Below are positions 8,357-16,114 of a stretch of DNA of 64,000 nucleotides, piece after piece (position 1 is the first letter of the stretch; every line of letters begins with the position of its first letter). Position numbers and translations under genes: made by a program. The notes below the pieces were generated by a model. It saw only the letters and a program-made list of their open reading frames with translations, was not told the origin of the DNA and did no database searches. This DNA is from Phycisphaeraceae bacterium (GTDB lineage Bacteria > Planctomycetota > Phycisphaerae > Phycisphaerales > UBA1924): positions 868,001 through 932,000 of the forward strand of contig JAHBXC010000001.1 of NCBI GenBank assembly GCA_019636675.1. The letters are read 5' to 3'.

Positions 8357-9313
8357 TCACTGGATGGGGCTGGGCTCGCTGAGCCAGCCGCCGTAGACCG
8401 CGCCTTCGAGCTCGTCGTACACGAGCCGGCCGGTGGATGTGTCGAAGCGCATGCCCCACTCGCCGTCGCGCTCGCCGTTGGTCGGCTTGCTGTCCTTGAA
8501 GGTCGCGACGTGCCCGTCGGCGAAGGCGATGTTGCCCGTCAGCTTGTCGGTCCCGCGGCTGAACACGAAGGAGTCCCTCCCGTGCGCCGGGCCGAGGTCG
8601 TCGTAGTCCTGCCTGTCCCAATAGCCATTCGCGCCGACGATGGGCCCGTCCGTGAGCGCCTTGATCACGCGACGGCGCTCCCCGAGAAAGGTCCCCTGCT
8701 CGGTGGCGTTGGTCTTCGCGTCGCCGAACAGAGGGATGATCGCGGCGCCGATGGTGTCGACGTACTTCGTGCTGAGGGGCCCGATGACGCCCTCGGTCCT
8801 GCGCGGGTCGAGCGACAGGTTGCGATGCGATTTCATCCCGGTGTACGCCATGTACCACGACTGGGCGTAGTTCGTGTTGTAGCCAGCCACCAAGAGCCGC
8901 TCCTGATCCTCGATGCGCACCGATTCCCAGGGCCTGTCATTCAGGCGCTCGAACGACATGTTCTGGTTGTCTTTGACCGGGTGCGTCGGGCAGAGCAGCT
9001 GGCCGGGGTTGGCGTACTCGCCTCGGATGAAGTCGGCCATCCAGCCCGTCGTGCGGATCGGCCCGTAGCCGTTGCGCATGCGGTTGTCGGACGGGCCGGT
9101 GCTGAACAGCCCTTTGTGATCTCCCGTGTGCGAGACCGCGGCGTTCGCGAGACTGCGCAGGTTCGCCATGCAGCGGACCGCCTGCGCCTTGTCCTTCGCG
9201 ACGCTCAGCGACGGAAGGAGGATGCCGATCAGCAGCGCGATGACGCTGACGACGACGAGCAGCTCGATAAGCGTGAAACCGCGGCGCGGGTGGGGAGCGT
9301 GCGTGTGGTGCAT
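8357..9313 (-). CDS. Pseudopilin-like protein (prepilin N-terminus, ADGHV tail)
   Basis: A 318-residue protein with the type IV prepilin/pseudopilin leader RRGFTLIELLVVVSVIAL. Cleavage is predicted between G12 and F13, and Glu17 is the usual +5 residue. The C-terminal half ends with FADGHVATFKD, the short signature of the large planctomycete family of prepilin-type proteins known as H-X9-DG. Substrates of this kind are processed by a prepilin peptidase and anchored in the inner membrane; the family's role is not well established. The ATG at 9313 is chosen because the leader starts 10 residues later. No strong Shine-Dalgarno is visible. It faces the choice-of-anchor I gene across a 223-nt divergent promoter region. 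Confidence 0.85.
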   Translation of the reverse strand: MHHTHAPHPRRGFTLIELLVVVSVIALLIGILLPSLSVAKDKAQAVRCMANLRSLANAAVSHTGDHKGLFSTGPSDNRMRNGYGPIRTTGWMADFIRGEYANPGQLLCPTHPVKDNQNMSFERLNDRPWESVRIEDQERLLVAGYNTNYAQSWYMAYTGMKSHRNLSLDPRRTEGVIGPLSTKYVDTIGAAIIPLFGDAKTNATEQGTFLGERRRVIKALTDGPIVGANGYWDRQDYDDLGPAHGRDSFVFSRGTDKLTGNIAFADGHVATFKDSKPTNGERDGEWGMRFDTSTGRLVYDELEGAVYGGWLSEPSPIQ

Positions 9314-9536
9314 GAATGACCGCCGTGCGAGGGTGCCTTCGCCGCCGACGATGGTCGCGACCGTGCGAACCACCGTGAAGGGCGTCAGAGTAAGCCGGCG
9401 CGCGGTCCATGACTGTTCGCCACGGTGAAGATTGCGCGAAGCCCGGCGCATCGCGCGAAGATCTTCACGGTTCCTTCGCGTGATCTTGACATTGTGAAGA
9501 ACCCTCGCGCCGAGTCACGCACTACGTTGATGGTTC
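9314..9536. promoter_or_regulatory. Divergent intergenic region with repeated GTGAAG boxes
   Basis: This 223-nt stretch separates the minus-strand pseudopilin-like gene from the plus-strand choice-of-anchor I gene. GTGAAG occurs at 9375, 9425 and 9494, and in inverted form at 9463-9468. The 9425 and 9463 copies extend to an 8-bp inverted repeat GTGAAGAT/ATCTTCAC. A TTGACA is at 9486, but no -10 element is at the proper distance. Regulator binding is inference. Confidence 0.4.
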
Positions 9537-11225
9537 ATGCCCGGAACCTCACCAAGCCTCGCCTGCGCGTGCGCGCTGGGCGGTGTCATCCTCGCGACAC
9601 TCGCGAGCGCCGCGTCGGCGCAGGACCGCGCGAGGACCCTGCGCGAGCGCCCGCTGCTCACGCGCCTCGGCGTGGTGTCGCTGGCGTCGGTCGAGATCCC
9701 CGCCTACGACGAGTCGAGCAACATGGTCTTCGCGGTCGCCGGCGACGACGTGGCGATGATCCACCTGGGCGACGGCGCCTCCCCCCTGCTCGTGCGCACG
9801 CTCGGCCTGGCGGCGCAGAGCGCGTTCCCCCCCGGGATGAAGGCCGAGGTCACCCACGTCGCGCTCGACCCGCTGCGGCGCGGGTTCGCGGCGGCGACCG
9901 TGGTCCCGGAAGACTTCGCCGGGGTCCCGGGCGTCGCGCTGCTCTTTTCCACGCGCACCGGGCGAGTGCTCTCGCGGTTCGTCGTCGGGTATAACCCCGA
10001 CGCCGCGGCCTTCTCGCCCGACGGAGAACTCCTGCTCGTCGCCAACGAGGGCCAGCCACGCGTCACGGCGCAGGGCGTGCTCGTCGACCCGCCAGGATCG
10101 CTCAGCGTGATCTCACTCTCGGGCGTCGGGAGCGAGTTCGACTGCGCGCGGCTCACGCAGTCGCGCGTCACGACCGTGTATTTCGACGGCGACGCCCTCG
10201 CCGACGCGCTCAAGGCATCACTCGACAATCCGCGTGACCGGTTTCTGCGCGTGCACCCGCGACATCGCGCGTCGCCGACGCTCGATCTCGAGCCCGAGTA
10301 CATCGCGTTCATCGGCGACGGCGCGTACATCACGCTGCAGGAGAACAACGCCGTCGCGCGGTTCGACCTGGGCTCGATGCGCTTCGATAGGATCGTCGGG
10401 CTCGGACTGCTCGAGCAGGCGATCGATCCGTCGGACGCCGACGGGCCCGGCGCCGCGTGGGAAACGGTTCTGGCCGCCCCCATGCCCGACCAGCTCGCGT
10501 CCTTCAGCGTCGACGGGGTGTGGTATCTGATCACCCCGAACGAAGGCGACGACCGTGGGCGCTTCGGGCGCGCGAACAACCCCCTTGGCGACGAGATCCG
10601 CGTGCGCGAGCTGCCATCGACGCTCCGCGTGTCCAGCGCGCTTCGCGAGAGGATCGAGAGTTCGCCGGCCCTGCACGACCTGAAAGTCTGCGCCCACAGC
10701 GGGGACTTGGACGCCGACGGCGCGATCGACCAGCCGGTCACGATGGGCTCGCGCAGCGCTTCGGTCTGGCGCGTCGCGTCTGATGGATCGCTGGAACGCG
10801 TCGCCGACACCGGCGACCTGTTCGAGCGAACGATGGCGTCGGTCGCACCGGACCGATTCAACGCCAACGGGAACGCTCGCGCCGAATCGCGATCGACGGC
10901 GCGCGGTCCAGAGCCCGAAGGAATCGCGCTCGCGTCCCTGAGAGGCAGACCCGTCGCGTTCATCGGGCTGGAGCGCCCCGGCGCGATCGCGGCGCTAGAC
11001 CTCTCCGATCCGGCCAACCCCAGTCTGATCGACCTGCATGTCTCTGCCGACGAAGGGGATATCGCGCCGGAGGGGATCTGCTTCATCCCGGCGCATCACA
11101 GCCCGACCGGTCGCCCGCTGCTGATCGTCGCGTACGAAGTGTCGGGGACGATGGCTGTGTACGGCATCGCGGATGTTGAAGATTTCGTGAGCGCCGCGGG
11201 CGCCGCGCGCGATTCGGCGCAGTGA
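9537..11225 (+). CDS. Choice-of-anchor I domain protein
   Basis: A 562-residue exported protein. A signal peptide (CALGGVILATLASAASAQ) is followed by a beta-propeller-like body with the hallmarks of the choice-of-anchor I family: LLVANEGQP, EPEYIAFIGDGAYITLQENN, MPDQLASFSVDGVWYLITPNEGD (split here for length) and PEGIALASLRGRPVAFIGLER. Known members are secreted and carry varied C-terminal anchors; here no PEP-CTERM or dockerin tail is visible and the protein ends shortly after the propeller. The ATG at 9537 has no clear Shine-Dalgarno. It stands alone on the plus strand, divergent from the pseudopilin-like gene. Confidence 0.85.
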   Translation: MPGTSPSLACACALGGVILATLASAASAQDRARTLRERPLLTRLGVVSLASVEIPAYDESSNMVFAVAGDDVAMIHLGDGASPLLVRTLGLAAQSAFPPGMKAEVTHVALDPLRRGFAAATVVPEDFAGVPGVALLFSTRTGRVLSRFVVGYNPDAAAFSPDGELLLVANEGQPRVTAQGVLVDPPGSLSVISLSGVGSEFDCARLTQSRVTTVYFDGDALADALKASLDNPRDRFLRVHPRHRASPTLDLEPEYIAFIGDGAYITLQENNAVARFDLGSMRFDRIVGLGLLEQAIDPSDADGPGAAWETVLAAPMPDQLASFSVDGVWYLITPNEGDDRGRFGRANNPLGDEIRVRELPSTLRVSSALRERIESSPALHDLKVCAHSGDLDADGAIDQPVTMGSRSASVWRVASDGSLERVADTGDLFERTMASVAPDRFNANGNARAESRSTARGPEPEGIALASLRGRPVAFIGLERPGAIAALDLSDPANPSLIDLHVSADEGDIAPEGICFIPAHHSPTGRPLLIVAYEVSGTMAVYGIADVEDFVSAAGAARDSAQ

Positions 11226-11384
11226 ACTTCTCCAGTTCAGCATTCACGCGATCCTCACACGAAACGGCTTGATGCGCCCGGCGTCATGTCTACGTTGCTG
11301 TCCCTTCGTGTCAGCGACGCCTCGCGTCTCGGATGTTCCGACCGCGCCGCGTTTGCTCAGCAAGTGGATGAGAGGAAAGCAATC

Positions 11385-12014
11385 ATGAAGATCACCGCAG
11401 CCGTCATCGCCGGCCTCGCCCTGTCCGCCGCGTCCTTCGCGACCGGTCGCATCGTCATCACCGAGTGGATGTACCAGGGCGCCGAGGGCGAGTTCATCGA
11501 GATCACCAACGTCGGCACCTCGGCGATCGATCTCGCCGGCTGGTCGTTCGACGACGACAGCCGCATCCCCGGCGTGTTCGACCTCTCCGGCGCGGGCGTC
11601 GTCGCTGCCGGGCAGTCGGTCCTGCTCGTTGAGTCCACCGCCGCCGCGTTCCGCGCCGCGTGGAACCTCGACTCGTCGGTCGTCATCCTCGACCAGTACA
11701 CCAACAACCTCGGTCGCGCCGACGAGATCAACATCTTCGACAACAGCGGCCTGCTCGTCGATCGCCTGACCTACGGCGACACCGTGTTCCCCGGGACCAT
11801 CCGGACGCAAAACACCTCCGGGTGGACGACGCCCGGCTTCCTCGGTCTCAACGACGTCACCGGCTGGTTCTTCTCGACGCTCGGCGACCTGCAGGGCTCG
11901 TACTTCTCCGCCAACGGCGATCTGGGCAACCCGGGCGTCTACGTGATCCCGACCCCCGGCGCCGCCGCCCTCATGGGCATGGGCGCGCTGGTCGCGACGC
12001 GTCGTCGCCGCTGA
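11385..12014 (+). CDS. Lamin-tail domain protein with PEP-CTERM-like tail
   Basis: A 209-residue protein. The ATG at 11385 follows GAGAGGAA and starts a short signal peptide (MKITAAVIAGLALSAASFA). The mature part begins RIVITEWMYQGAEGEFIEI and continues VGTSAIDLAGWSFDDDS, a typical lamin-tail (LTD) fold. The end, IPTPGAAALMGMGALVATRRRR (broken here as IPTPGAA, hydrophobic stretch, RRRR), is a PEP-CTERM-like sorting tail recognised in other bacteria by exosortases; no exosortase gene is in the window. It is a single gene bounded by a strong terminator at 12049. Confidence 0.85.
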   Translation: MKITAAVIAGLALSAASFATGRIVITEWMYQGAEGEFIEITNVGTSAIDLAGWSFDDDSRIPGVFDLSGAGVVAAGQSVLLVESTAAAFRAAWNLDSSVVILDQYTNNLGRADEINIFDNSGLLVDRLTYGDTVFPGTIRTQNTSGWTTPGFLGLNDVTGWFFSTLGDLQGSYFSANGDLGNPGVYVIPTPGAAALMGMGALVATRRRR

Positions 12015-12048
12015 TCGGGCACAGGACCGAATACCCGCTTGAACGCAG

Positions 12049-12079
12049 AAGACGCCCGGCCGAGCGCCGGGCGTCTTTC
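12049..12079 (+). terminator. Rho-independent terminator
   Basis: 12-bp perfect stem AAGACGCCCGGC / GCCGGGCGTCTT, 5-nt loop, then TTC, 34 nt after the stop of the lamin-tail gene. Confidence 0.82.
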
Positions 12080-12158
12080 GTTCTTGCCTATTCCCCCAGG
12101 CAAGGCCCATCCCCTCATCAAGGTCCGAAAGTCCGTCGCGTCATCAGGTGCTTTCTCT

Positions 12159-12186
12159 TGGACAGATCGCCGAGTTGTTGTATTCT
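12159..12186 (+). promoter_or_regulatory. Candidate sigma-70-type promoter for the metzincin gene
   Basis: TGGACA (12159-12164; 5 of 6 to TTGACA), 16-nt spacer, then TATTCT (12181-12186; 4 of 6 to TATAAT). Transcription would start near 12193, about 94 nt before the start codon at 12287. Confidence 0.45.
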
Positions 12187-12286
12187 GCGAGCATGAGCGG
12201 TTCGTGAAGACGGCGTGCGTGCCGTCCGTGCCGGTCCTGCCCCAACGACGCGCTCCGCGCGTCACGCTCTTCGAGCGGAGGTCATG

Positions 12287-14851
12287 ATGCCCGATCTGTG
12301 TCCCAGCGCCGGCGCGATGCGCGCCGCCCTTGTTGCCTCGCTTCTGTGTCTCACCGGCGCATCGCACGGCGCGAACTGGCTTGTTCCCGACGACGCCCCC
12401 AGCCGGGTCGGCGCCTTCGGCCTGCGCGCCCCGATCTCCCAGGACGACGCGCTCAAGGCCCACGCTCGCGCGCTCATCGAGCTGCAGACCTTCCTCGCGC
12501 TGCCCACCGAAACCAAGAACGCGATCATCATGTCGGGCCTGGTCCCCGAGCTGTACGAGCGAAACGAGCGCGACGACGAGGTGCTCGCGCTGCACGGCGA
12601 AACCCCGTACGAGTCCGTCGCCGAGGTTGTGAGTCTCTCCACCTTCGAGAAGATGCGCCCCGCGCACCGCCACATGCTCCGGCGCGTCCTCGAGACGACC
12701 AAAGAGCACGGGCCCATCCTGCACCTGTGCTTCACGCCCGGAACTCCCGACGATGTCGTGCAGGCCTTCGAGGACGCGGTCTTCGGCATCGGCGGGCGAT
12801 TCCAGCTCACCGGGCGCTGGACCAGCACCGCCATCGCGCAGCCCTCCTACGCGCAGGGCGAGCCCGTCACCCTGACCTACTCCTTTGTTCCGGACGGCAC
12901 TTTCGTGCCCGACCTCATCGGGTATCAGGGCAACAGCAACCTTTTCGCCTTCCTCAACGGCATCTACGGCAACCCCACCGTCTGGCAGCCCATCTATGAC
13001 GAGATGTTCGCCCGCTGGGCCGAGCTCGGCGGTCTTTCCTATCAGTACGAGCCCAACGACGACGGCGTCGCGCTCAACAACAACCCGGGCGTTCTCGGCG
13101 TGCGCGGCGACCTCCGCATGGCGGCCATCCCGCTCGACGGCAACAGCGGCGTCCTCGCCTACAACAACTTCCCCAACGACGGCGACATGGTCCTCGACAG
13201 CGCCGACAACTTCTACAACAACACCACCAACAACTCGCTCCGGCTCCGCAACATTCTCTCGCACGAGCACGGCCACGGCCAGGGCATCCTCCACGTCTGC
13301 CCGCGCGAAGAGACCAAGCTCATGGAGCCGTTCATCTCGGTGATGTTCGACGGGCCTCAGTTCGACGACACCCTCGCCACCCAGCGCCACTACGGCGACC
13401 GCTTCGAGAACAACGACACCTTCGCCACCTCCACCGACCTCGGCGCGTTCACCGGCTCCACGATCGGCGTCGACCTGCTCAGCATCGACAACGGCGCCGA
13501 CGTCGATGTCTTCCGCATCTCCGTCTCCGGGCCGACCGCAATCGCCGCCACCGCGGCGCCCACGCAGCAGGCGCCCTATCTCCAACGCTCGCAGAACTCG
13601 GGCTGCACCGGCGGCACGCTCTTCGATCCGCGCGTCATCCACGATCTCAAGATCGACATCCTCGCGTCCGACGGCGTGACCGTCCTCGACACCGCCGACT
13701 TCAACGGGCTGGGCCAGAACGAGACCGCCGTCGCCGGGCTCCCCGGCGCAGGGATCTATTACGTCCGCGTCCGCGGCAGCGGGACCAACAACATCCAGCT
13801 CTACTCGCTGAGCATCGAGAGCGCACCCTCGCTCATCCGCATCGTCGACGCCGTCGAGGAGTTCGCGCAGCCCGGCGCGCCTGTCGAGGTCGCTCTGAGC
13901 GTGTTCTCCGGCGCAGACGCCGTCGAGGCGTCGAGCGTCACGCTCAACTACCGCTTGGACGGCGGCGCGTTCGCGGCGATCGCGATGACCCCGACCGGGC
14001 CCGCGACGTACACGGCGTCCATCCCCGGCGCCAGCTGCGACGATTCGCCCGAGTTCTACTTCTCGGCGCTCACCTCCTCCAACGCGACGCTCTTCGACCC
14101 CCCGGGCGGCGCGGGCTCGCCCTACTCCTACCTCGTCGGCGAGCTCGACATCGCCTTCGACGACGACTTCGAAACCGATCAGGGCTGGACCGTCAGCGGC
14201 AACGCGACCGCCGGCCAGTGGCAGCGAGGCGTGCCGGTCAACGGCGGGCGCGGCGACCCGGCCACCGATTTCGACGGCTCCGGCCAGTGCTATGTCACCG
14301 GAAACACCCCCGGCGACAGCGACGTCGACAACGGCTCCACCATCCTCACCTCGCCCGTCATCGACGCCAGCACCGGGGGCGCGCTGACCTACGCCTACTG
14401 GATCAATTCCGGCCCGGGCGTCCTCGACAACGACTCGCTCGCCGTCGAGTTCGCCACGGATCCCGCAGGAACGAACTGGACGCAGGTCCGGTTCTTCACG
14501 ACCCAGTCCGACAACTGGCGCACCGACGCCATCAACATCGGTGACTCCGGCGAGATTCCCTCCACGCCGACCCTGCGCGTCCGCTTCATCGCGAGCGACC
14601 TCAGCCCGGCGTCTCTGCTCGAGGCCGGCATCGACGCGGTCCGGATCTCCACCGTGTCCTGCACCGACGTCATCGACTGCCCCGGCGACACCAACGGCGA
14701 CGGCGTCGTCAACTTCTCCGACCTCAACACCGTGCTCTCGGCGTTCGGCCAGACCGGCCAGGGCCTCGCGGGCGATGTGAACGACGACGGCGTCGTGAAC
14801 TTCTCCGACCTCAACCTCGTGCTGTCCAACTTCGGCGCGTCCTGCCGCTAA
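12287..14851 (+). CDS. Secreted metzincin-type metalloprotease with dockerin repeats
   Basis: An 854-residue exported protein. GGAGG (12277-12281) precedes two adjacent ATGs; the second, at 12287, has the better spacing. A signal peptide covers roughly residues 10-27. Residues 326-336 read HEHGHGQGILH, a full metzincin zinc site (HExxHxxGxxH), and a Met follows soon after in KLMEP, as expected for the Met-turn; matrixin-like (M10-type) is the best match by motif. A pre-peptidase C-terminal-like beta domain follows (GADVDVFRISVSG), then further beta domains. The last 56 residues are two dockerin repeats (GDTNGDGVVNFSDLN, GDVNDDGVVNFSDLN) ending SNFGASCR. Active secretion and zinc hydrolysis are inferred from the motifs. 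Confidence 0.85.
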   Translation: MPDLCPSAGAMRAALVASLLCLTGASHGANWLVPDDAPSRVGAFGLRAPISQDDALKAHARALIELQTFLALPTETKNAIIMSGLVPELYERNERDDEVLALHGETPYESVAEVVSLSTFEKMRPAHRHMLRRVLETTKEHGPILHLCFTPGTPDDVVQAFEDAVFGIGGRFQLTGRWTSTAIAQPSYAQGEPVTLTYSFVPDGTFVPDLIGYQGNSNLFAFLNGIYGNPTVWQPIYDEMFARWAELGGLSYQYEPNDDGVALNNNPGVLGVRGDLRMAAIPLDGNSGVLAYNNFPNDGDMVLDSADNFYNNTTNNSLRLRNILSHEHGHGQGILHVCPREETKLMEPFISVMFDGPQFDDTLATQRHYGDRFENNDTFATSTDLGAFTGSTIGVDLLSIDNGADVDVFRISVSGPTAIAATAAPTQQAPYLQRSQNSGCTGGTLFDPRVIHDLKIDILASDGVTVLDTADFNGLGQNETAVAGLPGAGIYYVRVRGSGTNNIQLYSLSIESAPSLIRIVDAVEEFAQPGAPVEVALSVFSGADAVEASSVTLNYRLDGGAFAAIAMTPTGPATYTASIPGASCDDSPEFYFSALTSSNATLFDPPGGAGSPYSYLVGELDIAFDDDFETDQGWTVSGNATAGQWQRGVPVNGGRGDPATDFDGSGQCYVTGNTPGDSDVDNGSTILTSPVIDASTGGALTYAYWINSGPGVLDNDSLAVEFATDPAGTNWTQVRFFTTQSDNWRTDAINIGDSGEIPSTPTLRVRFIASDLSPASLLEAGIDAVRISTVSCTDVIDCPGDTNGDGVVNFSDLNTVLSAFGQTGQGLAGDVNDDGVVNFSDLNLVLSNFGASCR

Positions 14852-14879
14852 GGCACGCCAGGCTTCGATCGTTCATCCC

Positions 14880-14913
14880 AGGGCCCGTCGGCGAGCGCCG
14901 GCGGGCCCTGTTT
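14880..14913 (+). terminator. Terminator of the metzincin gene
   Basis: 13-bp stem AGGGCCCGTCGGC / GCCGGCGGGCCCT (one T-G pair) with a 4-nt loop, then GTTT, 28 nt after the stop. Confidence 0.75.
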
Positions 14914-15094
14914 CGTCACGCAGCGACCGCCCGGCATCCGGACACCCCCCCGCATCCAGATTGCCCAAACTCACAGTCCAGAACGAGTTACGGCTGATTT
15001 TTTACACTCGACCGGTTTACCAGGTGTTTTCCCGAGGTACTCTTTCCCCAGTTCCGGCCCCGTTCATCAGGACCTTGAGGAGAGAGAGCCCCCT

Positions 15095-16027
15095 ATGCGT
15101 CACCGTTCATTGCTGCTTTCAGCCACTGCCTGCCTCGCCGTCGCGTCGGCGGCGTCCCACGCCGGGAGCGTCCTGACCGACTGGAACGTCATCGTGCGTG
15201 GCAACGTGTTCTCGACCTCCGAGGTCGACGGCTCGGCGCTGATCGGTGGGAACCTCTCTGGCCCGGCGAGCAACTACGCGGTCCAGGGCGTCACCGCGAG
15301 CAACGGCGACGGCCTCGTCGTCGGCGGCAACATCAACGCCGGCACCACCGCCAACATCAACAACGGCGGGAACCTCCGTATCGGCGGCAGCATGCTCGGC
15401 ACGCGCAACCTCAACGGCGGCGGCTCGCAGATCAACAGCAGCGGCGTCTCGTCGATGGTCACCAACGCCATCAACCAGGTCGTCTCGATGCAGGCCTCGC
15501 TCGCCGCTCTCGCGACCAACGGGTCCATCGACGGCGCCGGCAACATGAACGCCTCCCCGACCAACTACAACGGCGCCAACGTCGCCGTCTACGCCTTCAA
15601 CATCTCGACCATCCAGGGGCTGGGCCAGCTCAACCTCAACTTCGGATCCGCCGACACCGTGATCCTCAATGTCACCTCGAACAACGGCGTGATCAACCTC
15701 GTCGCCCCGCCCAACCTCATCGGCGGGTTCAACCAGAACAACTCGTCGAAGATCCTCTGGAACTTCATCGACGCCACCGAGATCACCGTCAACAACACCT
15801 TCAACGGCGCCCTCATCGCCCCCGACGCGGACCTGCGCATCCTGGGCGGCGGCGTCAACGGCTCGGTCGTCGTCGACTCGATCTCGTTCCAGAACGCCGA
15901 GATCCGCCGCCACACCTACAACGGCTGGCTGCCCCCAGAGGACGACACCCCGGTGATCCCGCTCCCGACGGGCGGCACGATGGCCCTCGCCGGCATGCTC
16001 GCGATCGGCGCCCGTCGTCGTCGCTGA
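15095..16027 (+). CDS. Choice-of-anchor A family protein with PEP-CTERM-like tail
   Basis: A 310-residue exported protein with a signal peptide (SLLLSATACLAVASAASHAG). The body carries the choice-of-anchor A signature: LTDWNVIVRGNVFSTSEVDG near the start, then SKILWNFIDATEITV and FNGALIAPDADL. It ends with IPLPTGG, a hydrophobic run and GARRRR, a PEP-CTERM-like sorting tail. Family members are surface or matrix proteins of unknown biochemical role. GAGGAGAG about 12 nt upstream supports the ATG at 15095. It is monocistronic between terminators at 14880 and 16059. Confidence 0.88.
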   Translation: MRHRSLLLSATACLAVASAASHAGSVLTDWNVIVRGNVFSTSEVDGSALIGGNLSGPASNYAVQGVTASNGDGLVVGGNINAGTTANINNGGNLRIGGSMLGTRNLNGGGSQINSSGVSSMVTNAINQVVSMQASLAALATNGSIDGAGNMNASPTNYNGANVAVYAFNISTIQGLGQLNLNFGSADTVILNVTSNNGVINLVAPPNLIGGFNQNNSSKILWNFIDATEITVNNTFNGALIAPDADLRILGGGVNGSVVVDSISFQNAEIRRHTYNGWLPPEDDTPVIPLPTGGTMALAGMLAIGARRRR

Positions 16028-16058
16028 ACCGGCCCCGACTCATCCGACCTGAAACAAC

Positions 16059-16090
16059 AAGACCTCGCTCCGACTCGGAGCGAGGTCTTT
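16059..16090. terminator. Bidirectional terminator between the choice-of-anchor A gene and pckA
   Basis: 13-bp perfect stem AAGACCTCGCTCC / GGAGCGAGGTCTT with a 5-nt loop, A-rich on the left and T-rich on the right. It lies between two convergent genes (stops at 16027 and 16115). Confidence 0.85.
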
Positions 16091-16114
16091 GTGTTTCGTC
16101 GACCGATCAGCGGA

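Noticed and set aside
9486-9491. TTGACA as the -35 element of the choice-of-anchor I gene
   Set aside because: No -10-like hexamer lies 15-19 nt downstream; the nearest candidate (TACGTT) is about 31 nt away.
12215-12286. Longer start for the metzincin gene
   Set aside because: The extra 24 residues are Arg/Ala-rich, lack a ribosome-binding site and would overlap the leader after the candidate promoter; GGAGG fits the ATG at 12287.
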